Shown here piece by piece: positions 21,723 through 33,799 of a stretch of 64,000 bases of DNA (position 1 is the stretch's first letter; each line of letters starts with the position of its first letter). The DNA is from Euptelea pleiosperma (taxonomy: Eukaryota > Streptophyta > Magnoliopsida > Ranunculales > Eupteleaceae). The stretch covers positions 27,163,913 through 27,227,912 of the forward strand of contig CM068547.1 of assembly GCA_035048495.1 (NCBI GenBank), read 5' to 3'. The notes below the pieces were generated by a model. It was given only the letters and a program-made list of their open reading frames with translations, made no database searches and was not told where the DNA came from. The translations under genes and the position numbers were made by a program.

Positions 21723-22035
21723 TATCTGCTATTCATTTCGTGCGCTAAAGTTAATGGGATTTTCTTTCTCCGATTGTCACTATCTGCCTTTGCTTAAGGA
21801 AATGGGATTCTTATATCTTTCTCTATTACTCACTATCTGTCTTTACTATCTGTCTTTAGCTTAAGGAAATGGGATTTTCTTGCTAGTCACTATCTGTCTT
21901 TAGCTACTATCTGTCTTGCCTTCAGGATATGGGATTTTCTGTCTCGGCTTAAGGATCTAAAAGCAATGGGATTTTCTTTCTCCTATATTCACATCTGTCT
22001 TTAGCTAGCTAGCTTAAAGGAAATGTGATTTTCTT
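21723..22035. repeat. Promoter minisatellite upstream of membrane-protein copy 1
   Basis: Five to six imperfect units of 'TCACTATCTGTCTTTAGC' + 'GGAAATGGGATTTTCTTTC', about 45-60 bp each. The same array lies upstream of copy 2 (42370-42592, 42852-42975) and in an orphan promoter remnant at 44220-44640, but not at copy 3. Confidence 0.85.
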
Positions 22036-22047
22036 CCTTAAAATATA

Positions 22048-22672
22048 CGAAAAATTTTATAAACGTAAATAAATTTAAATGTATTTGCAAAAACAAAAAC
22101 AACTTTCTGAAATTTACAAAAAAATTAACGAAACGCCCTTTCAAAGGGTGTCCACAAAATTAAAGCTGAAAAAAGCTGACAGCCATTTAAAAGGGTGTTT
22201 GTCCATAGAGAGAGGCATAAAACTTCTGCCACAATACGAGCCACGTGTCACACTCTTAGTGGACACCGACCATATGGATGTTTGGCCAGTCCCTAGGTGG
22301 ACCTGCAAACAAAAAATCAGCCTGATTAGTAATTTACAACCTTTGGATCTTTGCACTCAAATAATGCTCAAATTCCTTTAAGAGTGCGCCACGTGAAAAT
22401 AACTTCATCCAACGCTTATATACCACTGATGAAGTTTATTTTTGGTGTGTACGGGTCAGTGTCCACTAAGAGTGTGCCATGTGACTCGTATTGTGACAGA
22501 AGTTTTATGCCTCTATGGACAAAGTACAAGCCTTTTTCAACTTTAATTAGCTTTAATTTTTGTGAGGCAAGGACGCCCTAAGGGCCTTTCGTTACTTTTT
22601 TTGTAAATGTCAGAAAGTTATTTTTGTTTTTGTAAATATATTTAAATTTATTTTAGTTTATGAAATTTTCCG
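22048..22672. mobile_element. Mutator-type foldback with ~230-bp arms
   Basis: A 625-bp element flanked by perfect 9-bp duplication TAAAATATA (22039-22047 and 22673-22681). Left arm CGAAAAATTTTATAAACG... pairs with a right arm ending GAAATTTTCCG. Pairing continues through the CATAAAACTTCTG and ACTCTTAGTGGACACCGACC segments, so nearly the whole element folds on itself. A solo arm fragment is at 54193-54262. No coding sequence. Confidence 0.85.
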
Positions 22673-22681
22673 TAAAATATA

Positions 22682-23293
22682 TTAACATATATGAATGCTT
22701 AAAATTATTAATATAATAAAAAATAAAAAATAAAGCAGAAAATATTTATTAGTTTATTATTGTATGGAGTATTGAACACATCAACCCGCTTGTAGAAATC
22801 AATTTTGTATTAAAAATTACTAAAACAAGGGGTAACACGGTCATATGTGTTCAGATGTGTGTCGGGAAATGTCGACAGGAGTGTCCGGGTGTCCAACACG
22901 GCCAAAAACCCTAAAAATGCAGTGTCCACGTTACATAGAGATTAAGAGATATTAGAATTTGGAAAAGAAAGTCACTAAGTTGATGCGTTAAAAATGTGAT
23001 TTCATAGTCATAGTGTAGTATCTGCTATTGAGAAGGAGCAGAGATGTCGAAGTAGGAGAAGTATGCAGGGACCTAGAGGCCTAGATCAATATTTTGAAGT
23101 AGAAGACACAACTTGAGTTTTAGCTTCCATCACAAATGAGGTTGAGGATGGGTGGTGCTAGGTTGTACTGTTGTAGCGATGGTGAATGGATCTCTCGTGT
23201 TTTCATTCCTCTCTTATTTCTCTATTTTACTTTTTTTTTTGCCTTTTTCGGATTATCTGTATTTTTTTTCTCACCTTTTTCTTTCTTTAGAAG
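22682..23293. other. Spacer with nothing recognised
   Basis: AT-rich sequence, then a T-rich stretch (23200-23290). The frame at 23136-23354 gives a Phe-rich nonsense protein. No repeat end was identified. Confidence 0.4.
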
Positions 23294-23789
23294 AATAAAG
23301 GAATGTCAAACTTACTCTCCCTTTTTTGTCTACCTTCATTACAGAGGCAAATAGTTCTTTGATCTGCAATGGTAGTAGCCAACCATGGACTACATGGATG
23401 ATACAATCTTTGTTAGGCCTAGGTTATGGATTAACGTTTCAAAAAGCACAAGTGCCGAATTAACTATGGATTCGATAATGCTCTCTTAAACAGCATGTTG
23501 TGGGATCATGGCCAATTGGTACTAATTAGTGTCACTCTGTCAAAAGGATTGAGGATCTAGGACTAAAATGCTGTGAAAAAGGTCAAATATCTTGTTGCTT
23601 GGTAGGGTAGGCCGCAACACTTGTATAAAGCAATTTTCTTGAACATTTTTGTTTACTTATTGTGTCTATTATTAAGATGTTAATGGTATGAGAGAGGATC
23701 GTAATGATCATGTAAAGCTTTCATTGCAGATACAAGTAGTCCTATGTCGCATGTTTCCTTTCGGCAGGGGACTTTGTCATGCATACTGG
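23294..23789 (+). pseudogene. ALG8 duplicate, left part (intron 1 fragment and start of exon 2)
   Basis: 23294-23704 matches ALG8 intron 1 at 12299-12712. It then jumps, at a shared TGATCAT, to the exon-2 acceptor (equivalent to 14457), continuing through '[15 protein letters not shown]'-coding sequence with small changes. It is cut at 23789 by the LTR element; exon 2 resumes at 37651. Exon 1 and exons 3-4 are absent, so this cannot make ALG8. The deletion of 1.74 kb of intron 1 at a short microhomology is visible directly. Confidence 0.9.
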
Positions 23790-23925
23790 TGTAGATACAT
23801 AAAAATAGTAATATTGATGTATCGTGACTTGTACACTGCAAAACATTGAATCATTTCTCATAGATCCTTTTACATTGACATGTGGTGACAGAGGACCTAT
23901 AAAAAGAACAGTTTATTGTAGAAGA
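23790..23925 (+). repeat. Outer element 5' LTR, left portion
   Basis: Matches 33576-33710 closely (TGTAGATACATAAAAATAG start). It contains a CCTATAAAAAG TATA-like box near 23896. Interrupted at 23925 by the copia-like element; resumes at 29499. Confidence 0.9.
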
Positions 23926-25489
23926 TGAAATAATAACCGGCCCGTTCTCTTTAATCCAATAGACCCAGAAAGGGGGTTGATTGGGTATTTAAAAATTAAT
24001 TATACCTACACGGTTTTACTGGTCTATGGTTGGGAAACAAAATTACATGTCTTAATTGTTTGATAAAATATTATCACAACTGATTCAAATCGAATATACC
24101 TCCGTGGTATATTTTCTTTTCGTCGTTTGGTCTAATCAAGATAGATAGTGGAATATAAATAAACAATCACACAAGACAAGATACTTTTACGTGGAAGCCA
24201 TTGCCAAGGAAAAACCATGGGACCACGTCCAGACGGAAAGTATCACTAACTGAAAAGTTAAATGAAACAAAGGTTACCTACGAAGTACTGTTGTAAATAC
24301 AGCTTCCAACCTTAGTCAAGGTCTATTGCCGATGCGTACACGTCCTCTGAATCAATGCTACGAATCTACGCGCGCCCTTCCAGCCAAGAAGCCTTGTCCT
24401 CTTGTTCAGTTTGGTACACATCAAACCTACTGTTAATCGACTGCTCAGATCTTAATTCTCAACACTCCCTCATTTACAGAAGGTGAAGGATTCAGTACAC
24501 CCTGAACCCTAAGTTGCTCAAAGGTGTTGAGTCACATTGGTATACTTAGGCTACTAGGTCGAATATATAAGTAGTGGACCTAAGTTGAGGAATGGATCAA
24601 GTACTTGGCTTTGATCAAGAAGAGGAACAAGCTCACAAAATGTGAATGAGAAACAAGCTTATTGCTCTTCGAATGGATACTCTAATAAATAAACCTTTTC
24701 TTAGCTCTCTTGAAGTATTGAGTTACTCTGTGTCTCTGTGTGTGTTTTGAGAATGTATAGAAGGGTTGTATTTATAGAATTCGTGACCCTGAGTCGTGTA
24801 GAACGGGAGAGAGTGGAACCAAGAATTTTGGATCTGAGAAAGACGACCGAGATCGTGTTAAGTCCAATCGATTGTACTTTAGGTCCAATCGATTGGGTAT
24901 AAGTGTCCAATAGATTGGCTTCAATAAAGTTCATGTTCCGTAGGCTCCAATCGATTATATAGAGATCTCCAATCGATTGGCCTCAAATAAGTTTCTATCC
25001 TGAAGGCTCCAATCGATTTCACAGAGGTCTCCAATCAATTTGGCTATGATCATATTCTGTCTCACAGATTTCAATCGATTTCACAGTGTCTCCAATCGAT
25101 TGGGCTTATATATTGTTCTGCCTCGTAGCTTCCAATCAATCGGACTCTCCCATAAGTTAATATCTTTGACTCAGACTCGAGTCTGTCCAATGACTAGGTT
25201 TGACCATTATATTTTATTTATTTTAAACCTATTCCGATGGCCACTAAGTTACTTACCTTCCTAATCGAGCATACACGATCTTTAACCAACAGATGGGGCA
25301 GTTACTCAGATGACTCCTGTTGTCAACCGTCTGATTCTTGCTGTCTCTGTCTTCTAGTCTTCAAGTAGTCGGCGAAGTATGCGTACCACGACATCTCCAC
25401 ATTACACTGGTGCTTATAGGAACGGTTACAAGAATATTTTTATGTCAAACAGAATCTTTGTCAAATTGAATATAAAAATATTCCTTACA
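23926..25489 (-). repeat. Copia-like LTR (element 3' LTR)
   Basis: 1564 bp. Segment 24860-25150 holds about ten variants of CCAATCGATTG spaced 20-50 bp apart. The partner LTR has the same cluster at 28885-29150. Confidence 0.9.
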
Positions 25490-25501
25490 ATCTCTCCCTT
25501 T

Positions 25502-25909
25502 GGCTATTCTGTGACAAAAAATATTTAATCATATAGAAAGTAAAAAAAAATACGATCCCACCCTCTTACATGATTCACTCACTATCTCACATTCTCTTGG
25601 AGATAATCGAACAGATAATGGAATAGCTTTTGATTTGTTCCTTGCCCAATCTACCAACAACACATACCATGTAATATAATCGGTAATCAATAAATCATTA
25701 AAGTGCAGTGAGTTAATTATGCACATCACAAGTAGAAAAATTAAAAAAATAATGCAAAATTTTTTTCCCCTTTAATTTCTCTCCCCCTATCTCATGCATC
25801 TACTTATTTTTACCTCTATGATTTTTCTCCCCTTTTTGTCACAGATTGACAAAGGTACAGAAATATAAGCAGATAATAAATATGCAATGAACATCATCAT
25901 GAAGAACAA

Positions 25910-25951
<42 letters not shown>

Positions 25952-27117
25952 ACAAAATACACACTGCTTTTTTTTTTTTTAATTTTTAAAACCAATATGC
26001 TCATTCTCCAAGACCTCCAAATAAATCTTTTCAAATAAAATATCATTTTTAAATGGCTCAAGAAAAGATAATACACCAAGATAATATTCAAAAAAAATGT
26101 TAGAATTCAATTCATGAATCAATCTTGATATGCACTAAACACTGAGTCTAATTAAGAAAACATAACACATTAGTTCAATCTTTTGCTTCATCGAAAATAT
26201 CAACTCTTTTAGACATTAGCGTAAGTCATAAATCACTAGTAATCATCGATTCAAACATCATTAAGTGTAAGTGATCTGATTTTATCTGTAGTACCGGATA
26301 GATTTCAGTAATAATTTCTCATAAAAATCAGAATCTAGAGGTATCCTGTATCTGATCATAAAATCCTCATTAGAGTTATTAAGGGTTCTCATATACACTT
26401 ATATATATGGGTATTTGCTGATGGAGAAGAATTTTTGTTGCAAATTGGCTGTCTTTTACACTATTTTTATTCACTTTGAATATAGGTAGCTTCCACTCTC
26501 CATGTAGGTAGCCCTTTTCTACAGCAATAAGAATCAGATTTCAATTACAAATAGGGCCATACAGATGGCTTTCACTCTAATTTTTGTGGAGGTAGCTGTT
26601 TCTTTAGAACAATAACTCACATTAGTAGGCCAACAGTCGACTATAGTACAGCTTTGAAATCAACTGAAGGCATTAACACTACTAATTTGAAGTTATAGTC
26701 AGTAGAGATTTATTCCTAATTCCAATAATACAAGATCTCACACCTCTATCAAATCCATTCCCACAGTAATAATCAGTGTGCATGTGCAAAATATGAGATA
26801 TACTATTTCAATAATCTTTTAATGCACACTAGTAAAATTGACCAATCATAATAATTAAAAGATATAATACTGAGATTAACAAAATTTTACTAACATAGTT
26901 AAGTTCTTGTTCTTTGAATGTTCTTAAGAATTACTGCTCATCAAACTCGTATATACTAATTTTAACATTCTTCTAAACAATTGATCTTTTGATTTTCTGA
27001 AATTTTTTTAATTTTTATTGTTAAAAACAAAGCAAAATCAAAAAGAAAAACAACAAAAAAATAATCCCTCCATAGATAATAAGAATGAAAAACACGAAGG
27101 GATAGTGAGCACAATGC
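25502..27117. other. Noncoding internal region of the copia-like element
   Basis: AT-rich sequence where pol would be expected, with a (TA)n microsatellite at 25911-25948 and poly-A/T runs. No RT, integrase or protease motif is visible on either strand, so pol is lost. Confidence 0.7.
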
Positions 27118-27715
27118 TCAGAGATGGGACCTTTTAGGACAGTTCTCCTTCAAAGAATGACGATTGCTTTTGACAACTTTGATTTGGTCATTGATTTGAG
27201 TGGGAATACCTTTTGATTTCTTTGGTTGTCTCAAATTCATCTCATAAGTTTGTGGAGACCCAATCAGCTCATCAATTTTGAGAGATTCAACATCCTTGCT
27301 CTCCTTAATAGCAGTTATCTTAGCCTGAAATCTATCAGGTAAGGATCTCAAAATTTTCCGAACAACTTTGGATTCAGGAATGATTTCGCCCAAGTTGTGT
27401 GCAGAGTTCACAATATCACTAAGTTGGGTATAGAACTCAGTGAAAGTATCATTTTCCTCCATTCTCATGGATTCGAACTTAGTAGTAAGCATTTAAAGTT
27501 TAGAAATTTTAACAGCTGACGTTCCTTGATGGGTGACTCTAAGAATGTCCCACGCTTCTTTAGCCAAAGAACAAGTAGAGATTCTTCGAAACTCATTCTT
27601 ATTAACAGCATTAAAAATACCATTTAGCCTTTTGTTATTTAGACAACAACAATCTATGTCCTCTTTGCTCTAGTCGGCATTTGGTTGAAGAATGGTTTTA
27701 TCTCTTACAGCCATT
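27118..27715 (-). pseudogene. Copia gag (UBN2/DUF4219-like), broken
   Basis: The open part 27118-27492 gives 124 aa with the copia gag pattern: 'FTEFYTQLSDIVNSAHNLGE', 'KVVRKILRSLPDRFQAKITA', 'ESLKIDELIGSPQTYEMNLR'. The frame continues upstream to a likely ATG near 27715 but is interrupted by a stop just before 27492. A 'SLAKEAWDIL' motif lies in the upstream part. Gag packages element RNA. No zinc knuckle or pol follows, so this is a truncated, dead gag. Confidence 0.85.
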
Positions 27716-27951
27716 GTGTGTGGTGATCAACTATCCACTATAGACATTCAGACTCTTTCATCAATAGACTTTAGAAAACTCCTCATCTTAGCCTTCCAAG
27801 AGGCATAGTCTTCTTCATCAAACAATGGAGGTCTAGATGTGTTTCTACATTCTCATTTTATTTTGACAAATTAATGAAAATGGACTGGTTTCACAGGAGT
27901 CCAAATTCAGGTGATTAAACCTTAAATAAAATAACCTGCTCTGATACCAAT

Positions 27952-29493
27952 TGAAATAAAAATCGGTCCGTTCTCTTTAATCCAATATACCTAGAAGGGG
28001 GGTTGATTAGGTATTTAAAAATTAATTATACCTACACAGTTTTACTGGTCTATGGTAGAGGAACAAAATCGCATGCCTTAGTTGTTTGATAAAAGATTAT
28101 CACAACCGATTCAAATTGAATATACCTCCGTGGTATATTTTCTTTTTATCGTTTGGTCTAATCAAGATAAATAGCAGAATACAAATAAACAATCACACAA
28201 GATAAAAGATTTTTACGTGGAAACCTTAGCCAATGAAAAACTACGGGATCACGTCCAGACGAAAAGTATCACTAACTGAAAAGTTAAATGAAACAAAGGT
28301 TACCTAAGCAGCATCGTTACAAATACAGCTTCCAACCTTAGCCAAGGCCTACTACCGATGCGTCCACGTCCTCTGAATCAACGCTACCAATCCACGCGCG
28401 CCCTTCCAGCCAAGAAGCCTTGTCCGCTTGTTCAGTTTGGTACACCCCAAACCTACCGTCGATTGGCTATTCCGATCTTAATTCTCAACACTCCTGCCTT
28501 TGCAGAAGGTGAAGGATTCGGTACACCCTGAACTCTAAGTTCTTCAAAGGTGTTGAGTCACACTGGTACACTCAGGCTACTAGGTCAAATATATAAGTAA
28601 TAGACCTAAGCTGAGGAATGGATCAAGCACTTGGCTTTGATCAAGAAGAGGAACAAGCTCACAAGATGTGAATGATAAACAAGCTTATTGCTTTTCGAAT
28701 GGACACTCTAATAAATAAACCTTGTCTTCTCTCTCTTGAAGTATTGAGTCACTCTGTGTCTGTGTGTGTGTTTTGAGAAGGTATAGAAGGGTTGTATTTG
28801 TAGAATTCGTGACCCTATGTCATGTAGAACGTGGGAGAGTGGAACCAAGAATTTTGGATTTGAGAAAGACTGAGATCGTGTTAAGTCCAATCGATTGTAC
28901 TCTAGGTTCAATCGATTGGGTATAAGTGTCCAATCGATTGGCCTCAATAAAGTTCCTATTCCGTAGGCTCCAATCGATTACACAGAGATCTCCAATTGAT
29001 TGGCCTCAAGAAGGCTTTAATCAATTTCACAGAGGTCTCCAATCGATTTGCTATGATCATGTTCTTTCTCACAGACTCCAATCGATTTCACAGAGTCTCG
29101 AATCGATTGGGCTATGTCCAATCGATTGGACAAGTTCCAATCGATCGGACTCTCCCATAAGTCAATATCTTTGACTCAGACTCGGGTCTGTCCAATGACT
29201 AAGTTTGACCATTATATTTTATTCATTTTAAACCTATTCCTATGGCCACTAAGTCACTTACCTTCCTAATCAAGCATACACGATCTTTAACCAACAGATG
29301 GGCAGTTATTCAGATGATTCCTGTCGTCAATCGTCTGATTCTTGCTGTCACTGTCTTCTAGTCTTCAAGTAGTCAGCGAAGTATGCTTACCACGACATTT
29401 CCACACTACACTGGTACTCGTAGGAACGGTTATAAGAATATTTTTATGTCAAACAGAATCTTTGCCAAATTGAATATGAAAATATTTCTTACA
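27952..29493 (-). repeat. Copia-like LTR (element 5' LTR)
   Basis: 1542 bp, next to the primer-binding site with a 2-nt spacer. It carries the CCAATCGATT cluster (28885-29150) and would be the promoter LTR in element orientation (minus). Confidence 0.9.
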
Positions 29494-29498
29494 GAAGA

Positions 29499-30009
29499 GA
29501 GGATGAGAAAATAGGGTTTTGGCTGGAGACTAGTCAGCCACCTCGGATCCATTCTCGGTCACCTCGGATCCCTTCTCGGCCACCACGGATCGGACTCTGA
29601 CCTCGGATCTTAGTCGGAATCAGATGTTGGAGTCGGATTCAGACTCAGATGCTGGAGTCGGACTTGGACTCAGACTCGGATGCTAATCTTGGAGTCAGAC
29701 TCAAATGCTAGAGTCGGACTCCTCGGATCTTAGTCGGACTAGGACTATTCAGCAAAAGTTACTGTAAGAAAGAAAATGAGATGTAATATGTACACAGAAT
29801 TTACCTAAGTAAAGTTAAGACATTGAAGGGCTTCCCCGTGGACGTAGTCGTTGGCAAGAGATTGGCGACGAACCACGTACATATCATGTGCTTTTGTTTT
29901 CCATTTATGCTTTAATTTAATTATATTTATTATTTATTTGACGTATGATATTATTGCTTATGGAGGGAGGATCGGAGATCGGACGGTAATCCCGTTTTTA
30001 CCCCTTACA
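29499..30009 (+). repeat. Outer element 5' LTR, right portion
   Basis: Continues the LTR after the copia insertion. Contains imperfect 24-bp units around CACCTCGGATCC.TTCTCGG (29535-29600) and GACTCGGACTCAGACTCGG-type units (29605-29750). Ends CCCCTTACA. Confidence 0.85.
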
Positions 30010-32835
30010 ATCTGGCGTCGTATGTGGGAAACGACTATGAAGCCACAAACAAACAAAAGAATTTTGTTGCAGTTCCATTATAGTCGGTCCAGCTTATTGG
30101 AGTTATCGGATCTTTGGACTGCATCAGCAATGAAGCTGAGAAAAAGAAAATTAAAAGCATATACATACCTTTTGGCGAGTTATAGTGTTTGACATACACC
30201 TTAGTGTTCCCCCAAAAAGACAAAGAAAAGTGCCAAAAGACAAGCTTCACACACAATAACAATGGAAAAGTTGCACACATACGTGGCAATGAAGTAGAAA
30301 ATGACAAAACAAAGCGAAGACATGACAACACATGAAGATGTGTGAATAGGAGGTGTCATTTGGGGAATGATCCCATGTGTACATCATACCAGACCTACTT
30401 TGTTCAGTCTACTGGCATGATTTTATCTTGGCATGTTTATTCGGCTTCAGGAAACCTCGGCCCATTCCTTGGCTTGGTCTTGAATATCTTATCTCAGTTT
30501 GGTTCGATTGTATATTAGCCTGCCATCACTATGCGACTAGCAATACTTCTCGGTGTGGAACATATCGGCTCCATGATGATTGTTGCTTTAGGACAGATTA
30601 CTCAGCTTGACTTTAGCAGTCCTGTGCGTCTTCTCGGATGAACATTAATCGGCCAGACCCTTCGGCAAGCTTCTAAACTATACCAATCAAAGGGAGAATA
30701 AAGAAGTCTTTCATGATTCTGTCTAGGCAAAACTTGCAGACCCAGATATGAGAAATATATTGTTTTACATTTCGGCTCGACTTGAATTGGCCTCCATTGA
30801 CTCGGCTAACTTGGACTCGGCCCATTAATCAGATGGCTTATCGGTATCGGCTTGATTTGATGCCGTATCGGCTCAACTTTGGTCCGTACCACTCGGCCCA
30901 TGGCTCGGATTAGATTCATTGACTCATTTGGTCAATTTCTTGGACTATTGCTCAGTTTGTATCTCTCGGTTCACCTCAGAACTTCTCGACATCATAATCG
31001 ACCTCTTTGATCATCGGCTAGTTTCACATTTCGGCATCTCGACATTGGATCTTCTTCGATCCATAACACCTTGGCGTACTCCGACTTAGAAGAAAAATGA
31101 AAAGTAAGAAAAGAATGGAAAACTCATCGGCTCTAAGAGAAGGAAAATAAGATTATCGCCATTGTATTTTCAGAGGAAAGCTCGACACTAGACAAAGGTA
31201 AAGAAAGAAAAGGAGAGTAGAAATAGTATCAAAAGAAAGCTAAGCTACTTTGGGGTCCGCTCTCGTGTGAGGCGCCATAGGTATATACACTATCCCATCT
31301 CTCTTTGTTTTTTTTACCATAATCGTTGATGGTGACAAAGAAAATATAAAAAGAAAAAGAAACCCAGTCAAAATTAACATTTGAAAGTACAAGAGGAAAA
31401 GACAAAACTGAAAAGTAACAAAAAGTAAAAGCAAATAAAGAATAAGAGAGTTAGAAAAACAAAAGCATTACATAGGTGGCCAGCAAAGAGAGAAGGTGTG
31501 GAGCAAAGAGTTAATGCAGGGGTGGATCCCATGTGTGACTTTCGTTACTTATTAGGTACACACTACAACTTCTTTGCCTCTTACCTTTTACATTTATATA
31601 TTTAAAGTGGTTAATCACCGCAGTAACATTTGTAATACTGTTACGCCTATGTTGTATTATTATTAATTTCTTTTTTGAAAATTGGTGTTGAAATACATAA
31701 TAAGTTCATGAAATAACATGTCTCACATGAGTCATAATTATGAATAAATGTGGTTAAGAAAAACGTGTTGCGAAGGTGTATGACAAAAATATCAACGATT
31801 AATGATAGAAAATTATACATGGGGGGATGATTGTTTGTCGAACAATGAGTTTTAAAATATCTTTTATGTTGTTTCAAGTATTATCAAAATTCGTTACGTA
31901 ATTGAGCTCGTATAGGTGGCATACTTGGTGGGCCATAGAATTGGCCCACTTAAACTTGAAGCCCAGACTCGACGCGAACATTGGTTCCAAGCCTGACTTG
32001 GGAGTCCGACCGTTAACCCGCGACATAAATCTCTAAAATATCGAGAGATTCGACTTGCATTATATTTAGGTCCAACTATTGAATTTGTTGACAATTATTC
32101 AACATGTACACAAATAAATTATGTTTAAATGATCAGGCCGCCCAGCATAAATTTGATATGTATGTCAATAAGCATAATGAGGTGATTCATTAATTAAAGA
32201 CACAATAATTTGTGTATAGCATAATCGTTGCATGATGGTTAAAATAATACTGATAATATGGTTGTAATAATGATGTTAATACAATTAGATATAAGTGGTG
32301 TATTTATACAAAGTACATGATTGTGAATAAGATATTTTGTGCTTGTCACAATAGTTTTATATATAGTTGAATGATTTACGAATGTGGCATTAAAATAAAC
32401 TATGTTTATGTGAAAAATGGTTTATTTATGTGCCCGTTTTATAATTAGCCAAATTTCTCCAATGTTTATGTACCCAATCATCAGACTTGGGGGCTTGGTA
32501 AAGTTGAGCAAACCCAACCCTCTGACTTGGGGACTTGTTAAAGGAGGGGTGACAAAAAGAAGAGTAGTGGAGCCCGAGCTCCCTTGAGACCATGAGAATT
32601 TGATTAAAGGTTGAATTTCTATTATGTTTCTAGCTTTTAATGTGAAAAAAGTAGGTTAACAGAATGTATAGAGAAATGATGGCCCAAATCTCAGCACGAT
32701 ATCCGGACGATAGAAGTTTTCGATTGATTCTGATTTTGATCGAGTTGGTCCTCTGAAATTACGTGCCTGTAACGAATGAATGAATGTATGGAGCTATATT
32801 GGAGATTGAGCTCAGCCATCAGACACAGGTATGCA
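30010..32835 (+). other. Noncoding internal region of the outer LTR element
   Basis: Primer-binding site at 30013-30030, then sequence rich in TCGGCT/CGGCCCA (30430-31080) and AT-rich DNA. Open frames are short and motif-free. No gag, protease, RT or integrase is seen. At 32500-32545 there are two 'CTGACTTGGGG.CTTG' repeats. Confidence 0.7.
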
Positions 32836-33033
32836 AGTGAACGGGATTGGCTTTGGCCATCCAAAAATGAACGAACGGGATCGGCTTCGGCCATCCCAAT
32901 ATGAACGGGATTGGCTTCGGCCGTCCAAAAATGAACGAACGGGATTGGCTTCGGCCATCCAAAAATGAACGAACAGGATCGGCTTCGGCCATCCAAAAAT
33001 TAACGGGATTGGTTTTGGCCATCCAAAATGAAC
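32836..33033. repeat. Minisatellite of ~32-bp units
   Basis: Six imperfect units of GAACGGGATTGGCTTCGGCC + ATCCAAAAAT in tandem. They leave a frame open through 33635, but its repetitive product is probably not a protein gene. Confidence 0.9.
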
Positions 33034-33044
33034 GTCTATTATTG

Positions 33045-33440
33045 TTCTTGGCTAGTGTTATTCTCAGTTATGGAATTATTCTCAGATATCGGCTATCGCA
33101 GTTTGGCTATCGCAATATTATTCTCTGTTATTGTTCTCCTCAAGTATTATTCTCGACTATTGCAGTATTATTTTCGGTTCTCTCTCTCTCGAATATCAGC
33201 TATCGCAGTTTGGCTATCGAAGTATTATTCTCGACTATTGCAATATTATTTTCGGAACTCTACATGACGTTATTCTCAAATATCAGCTATCGTAGTTTGA
33301 CTATCGAAGTATTATTCTTGGCTATATTTCTCGGATATGTCTTATTTTTGGTATCGTCGATAATAATATTATTCTCAGATATCATTTTTGAACATGACAT
33401 TATTCTCGGATATAGCATCATTCTCGATTATTATATTCTT
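33045..33440. repeat. Tandem repeats of TATTATTCTCG units
   Basis: About three diverged ~110-bp units combining 'ATCGGCTATCGCAGTTTGGC' and 'TATTATTCTCGACTATTGCA'. They directly precede the polypurine tract and 3' LTR of the outer element. Confidence 0.85.
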
Positions 33441-33575
33441 GGCTTTCAAAATATTTATTCACAGGTATATAAGAGCAAATGCGAAGATGAAGGAGATGTG
33501 AACATTTTGAGTATTGATTTATTTTCTCGGAGGCGGACCATCGCTTTCGAGCTCCACCTCCGAGAGGGAGTTTAT

Positions 33576-33799
33576 TGTAGATACATAAAAATAGTAATAT
33601 TGATGTATCGTGACCTGTACACCGCAAAACATTGAATCATTTCCCCTAGATCCTCTTATATTGACATGTGGTGGCGGATGACCTATAAAAAGAATAGTTT
33701 ATTCTAGAAGAGAGGAGGAGAAAATGGGATTCTGGCTGGAGACTAGTCGGCCACCTCGGATCACTTCTTGGCCTTCTCGGATTCCTTCTCGGCCACCTC
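33576..33799 (+). repeat. Outer element 3' LTR, left portion
   Basis: Starts TGTAGATACAT after GAGAGGGAGTTTAT. Cut at 33799 by a TG...CA insertion; continues at 37208. Confidence 0.9.

Larger units (their letters stand above)
23926..29493 (-). mobile_element. Deleted copia-like LTR retrotransposon nested in the outer 5' LTR
   Basis: Flanked by perfect 5-bp duplication GAAGA (23921-23925, 29494-29498). Two LTRs: 23926-25489 (1564 bp) and 27952-29493 (1542 bp), both TGAAATAA...TTACA on the plus strand. Read on the minus strand, primer-binding site TGGTATCAGAGC (27938-27949) is the exact complement of the tRNA-iMet 3' end, including the one encoded at 47031-47102. Polypurine AAAGGGAGAGAT is at 25490-25501. 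The internal region is only 2.46 kb, with a broken gag and no protease, integrase or reverse transcriptase. The LTR pair differs by scattered substitutions and small indels. Confidence 0.93.

Noticed and set aside
32836..33033. CRISPR-like array of regular repeats
   Set aside because: Units are contiguous without unique spacers, in plant nuclear DNA; it is a minisatellite.
32901..33635. 244-aa open frame
   Set aside because: It is formed by in-frame minisatellite units inside a noncoding LTR element and runs into the 3' LTR. No family resemblance.
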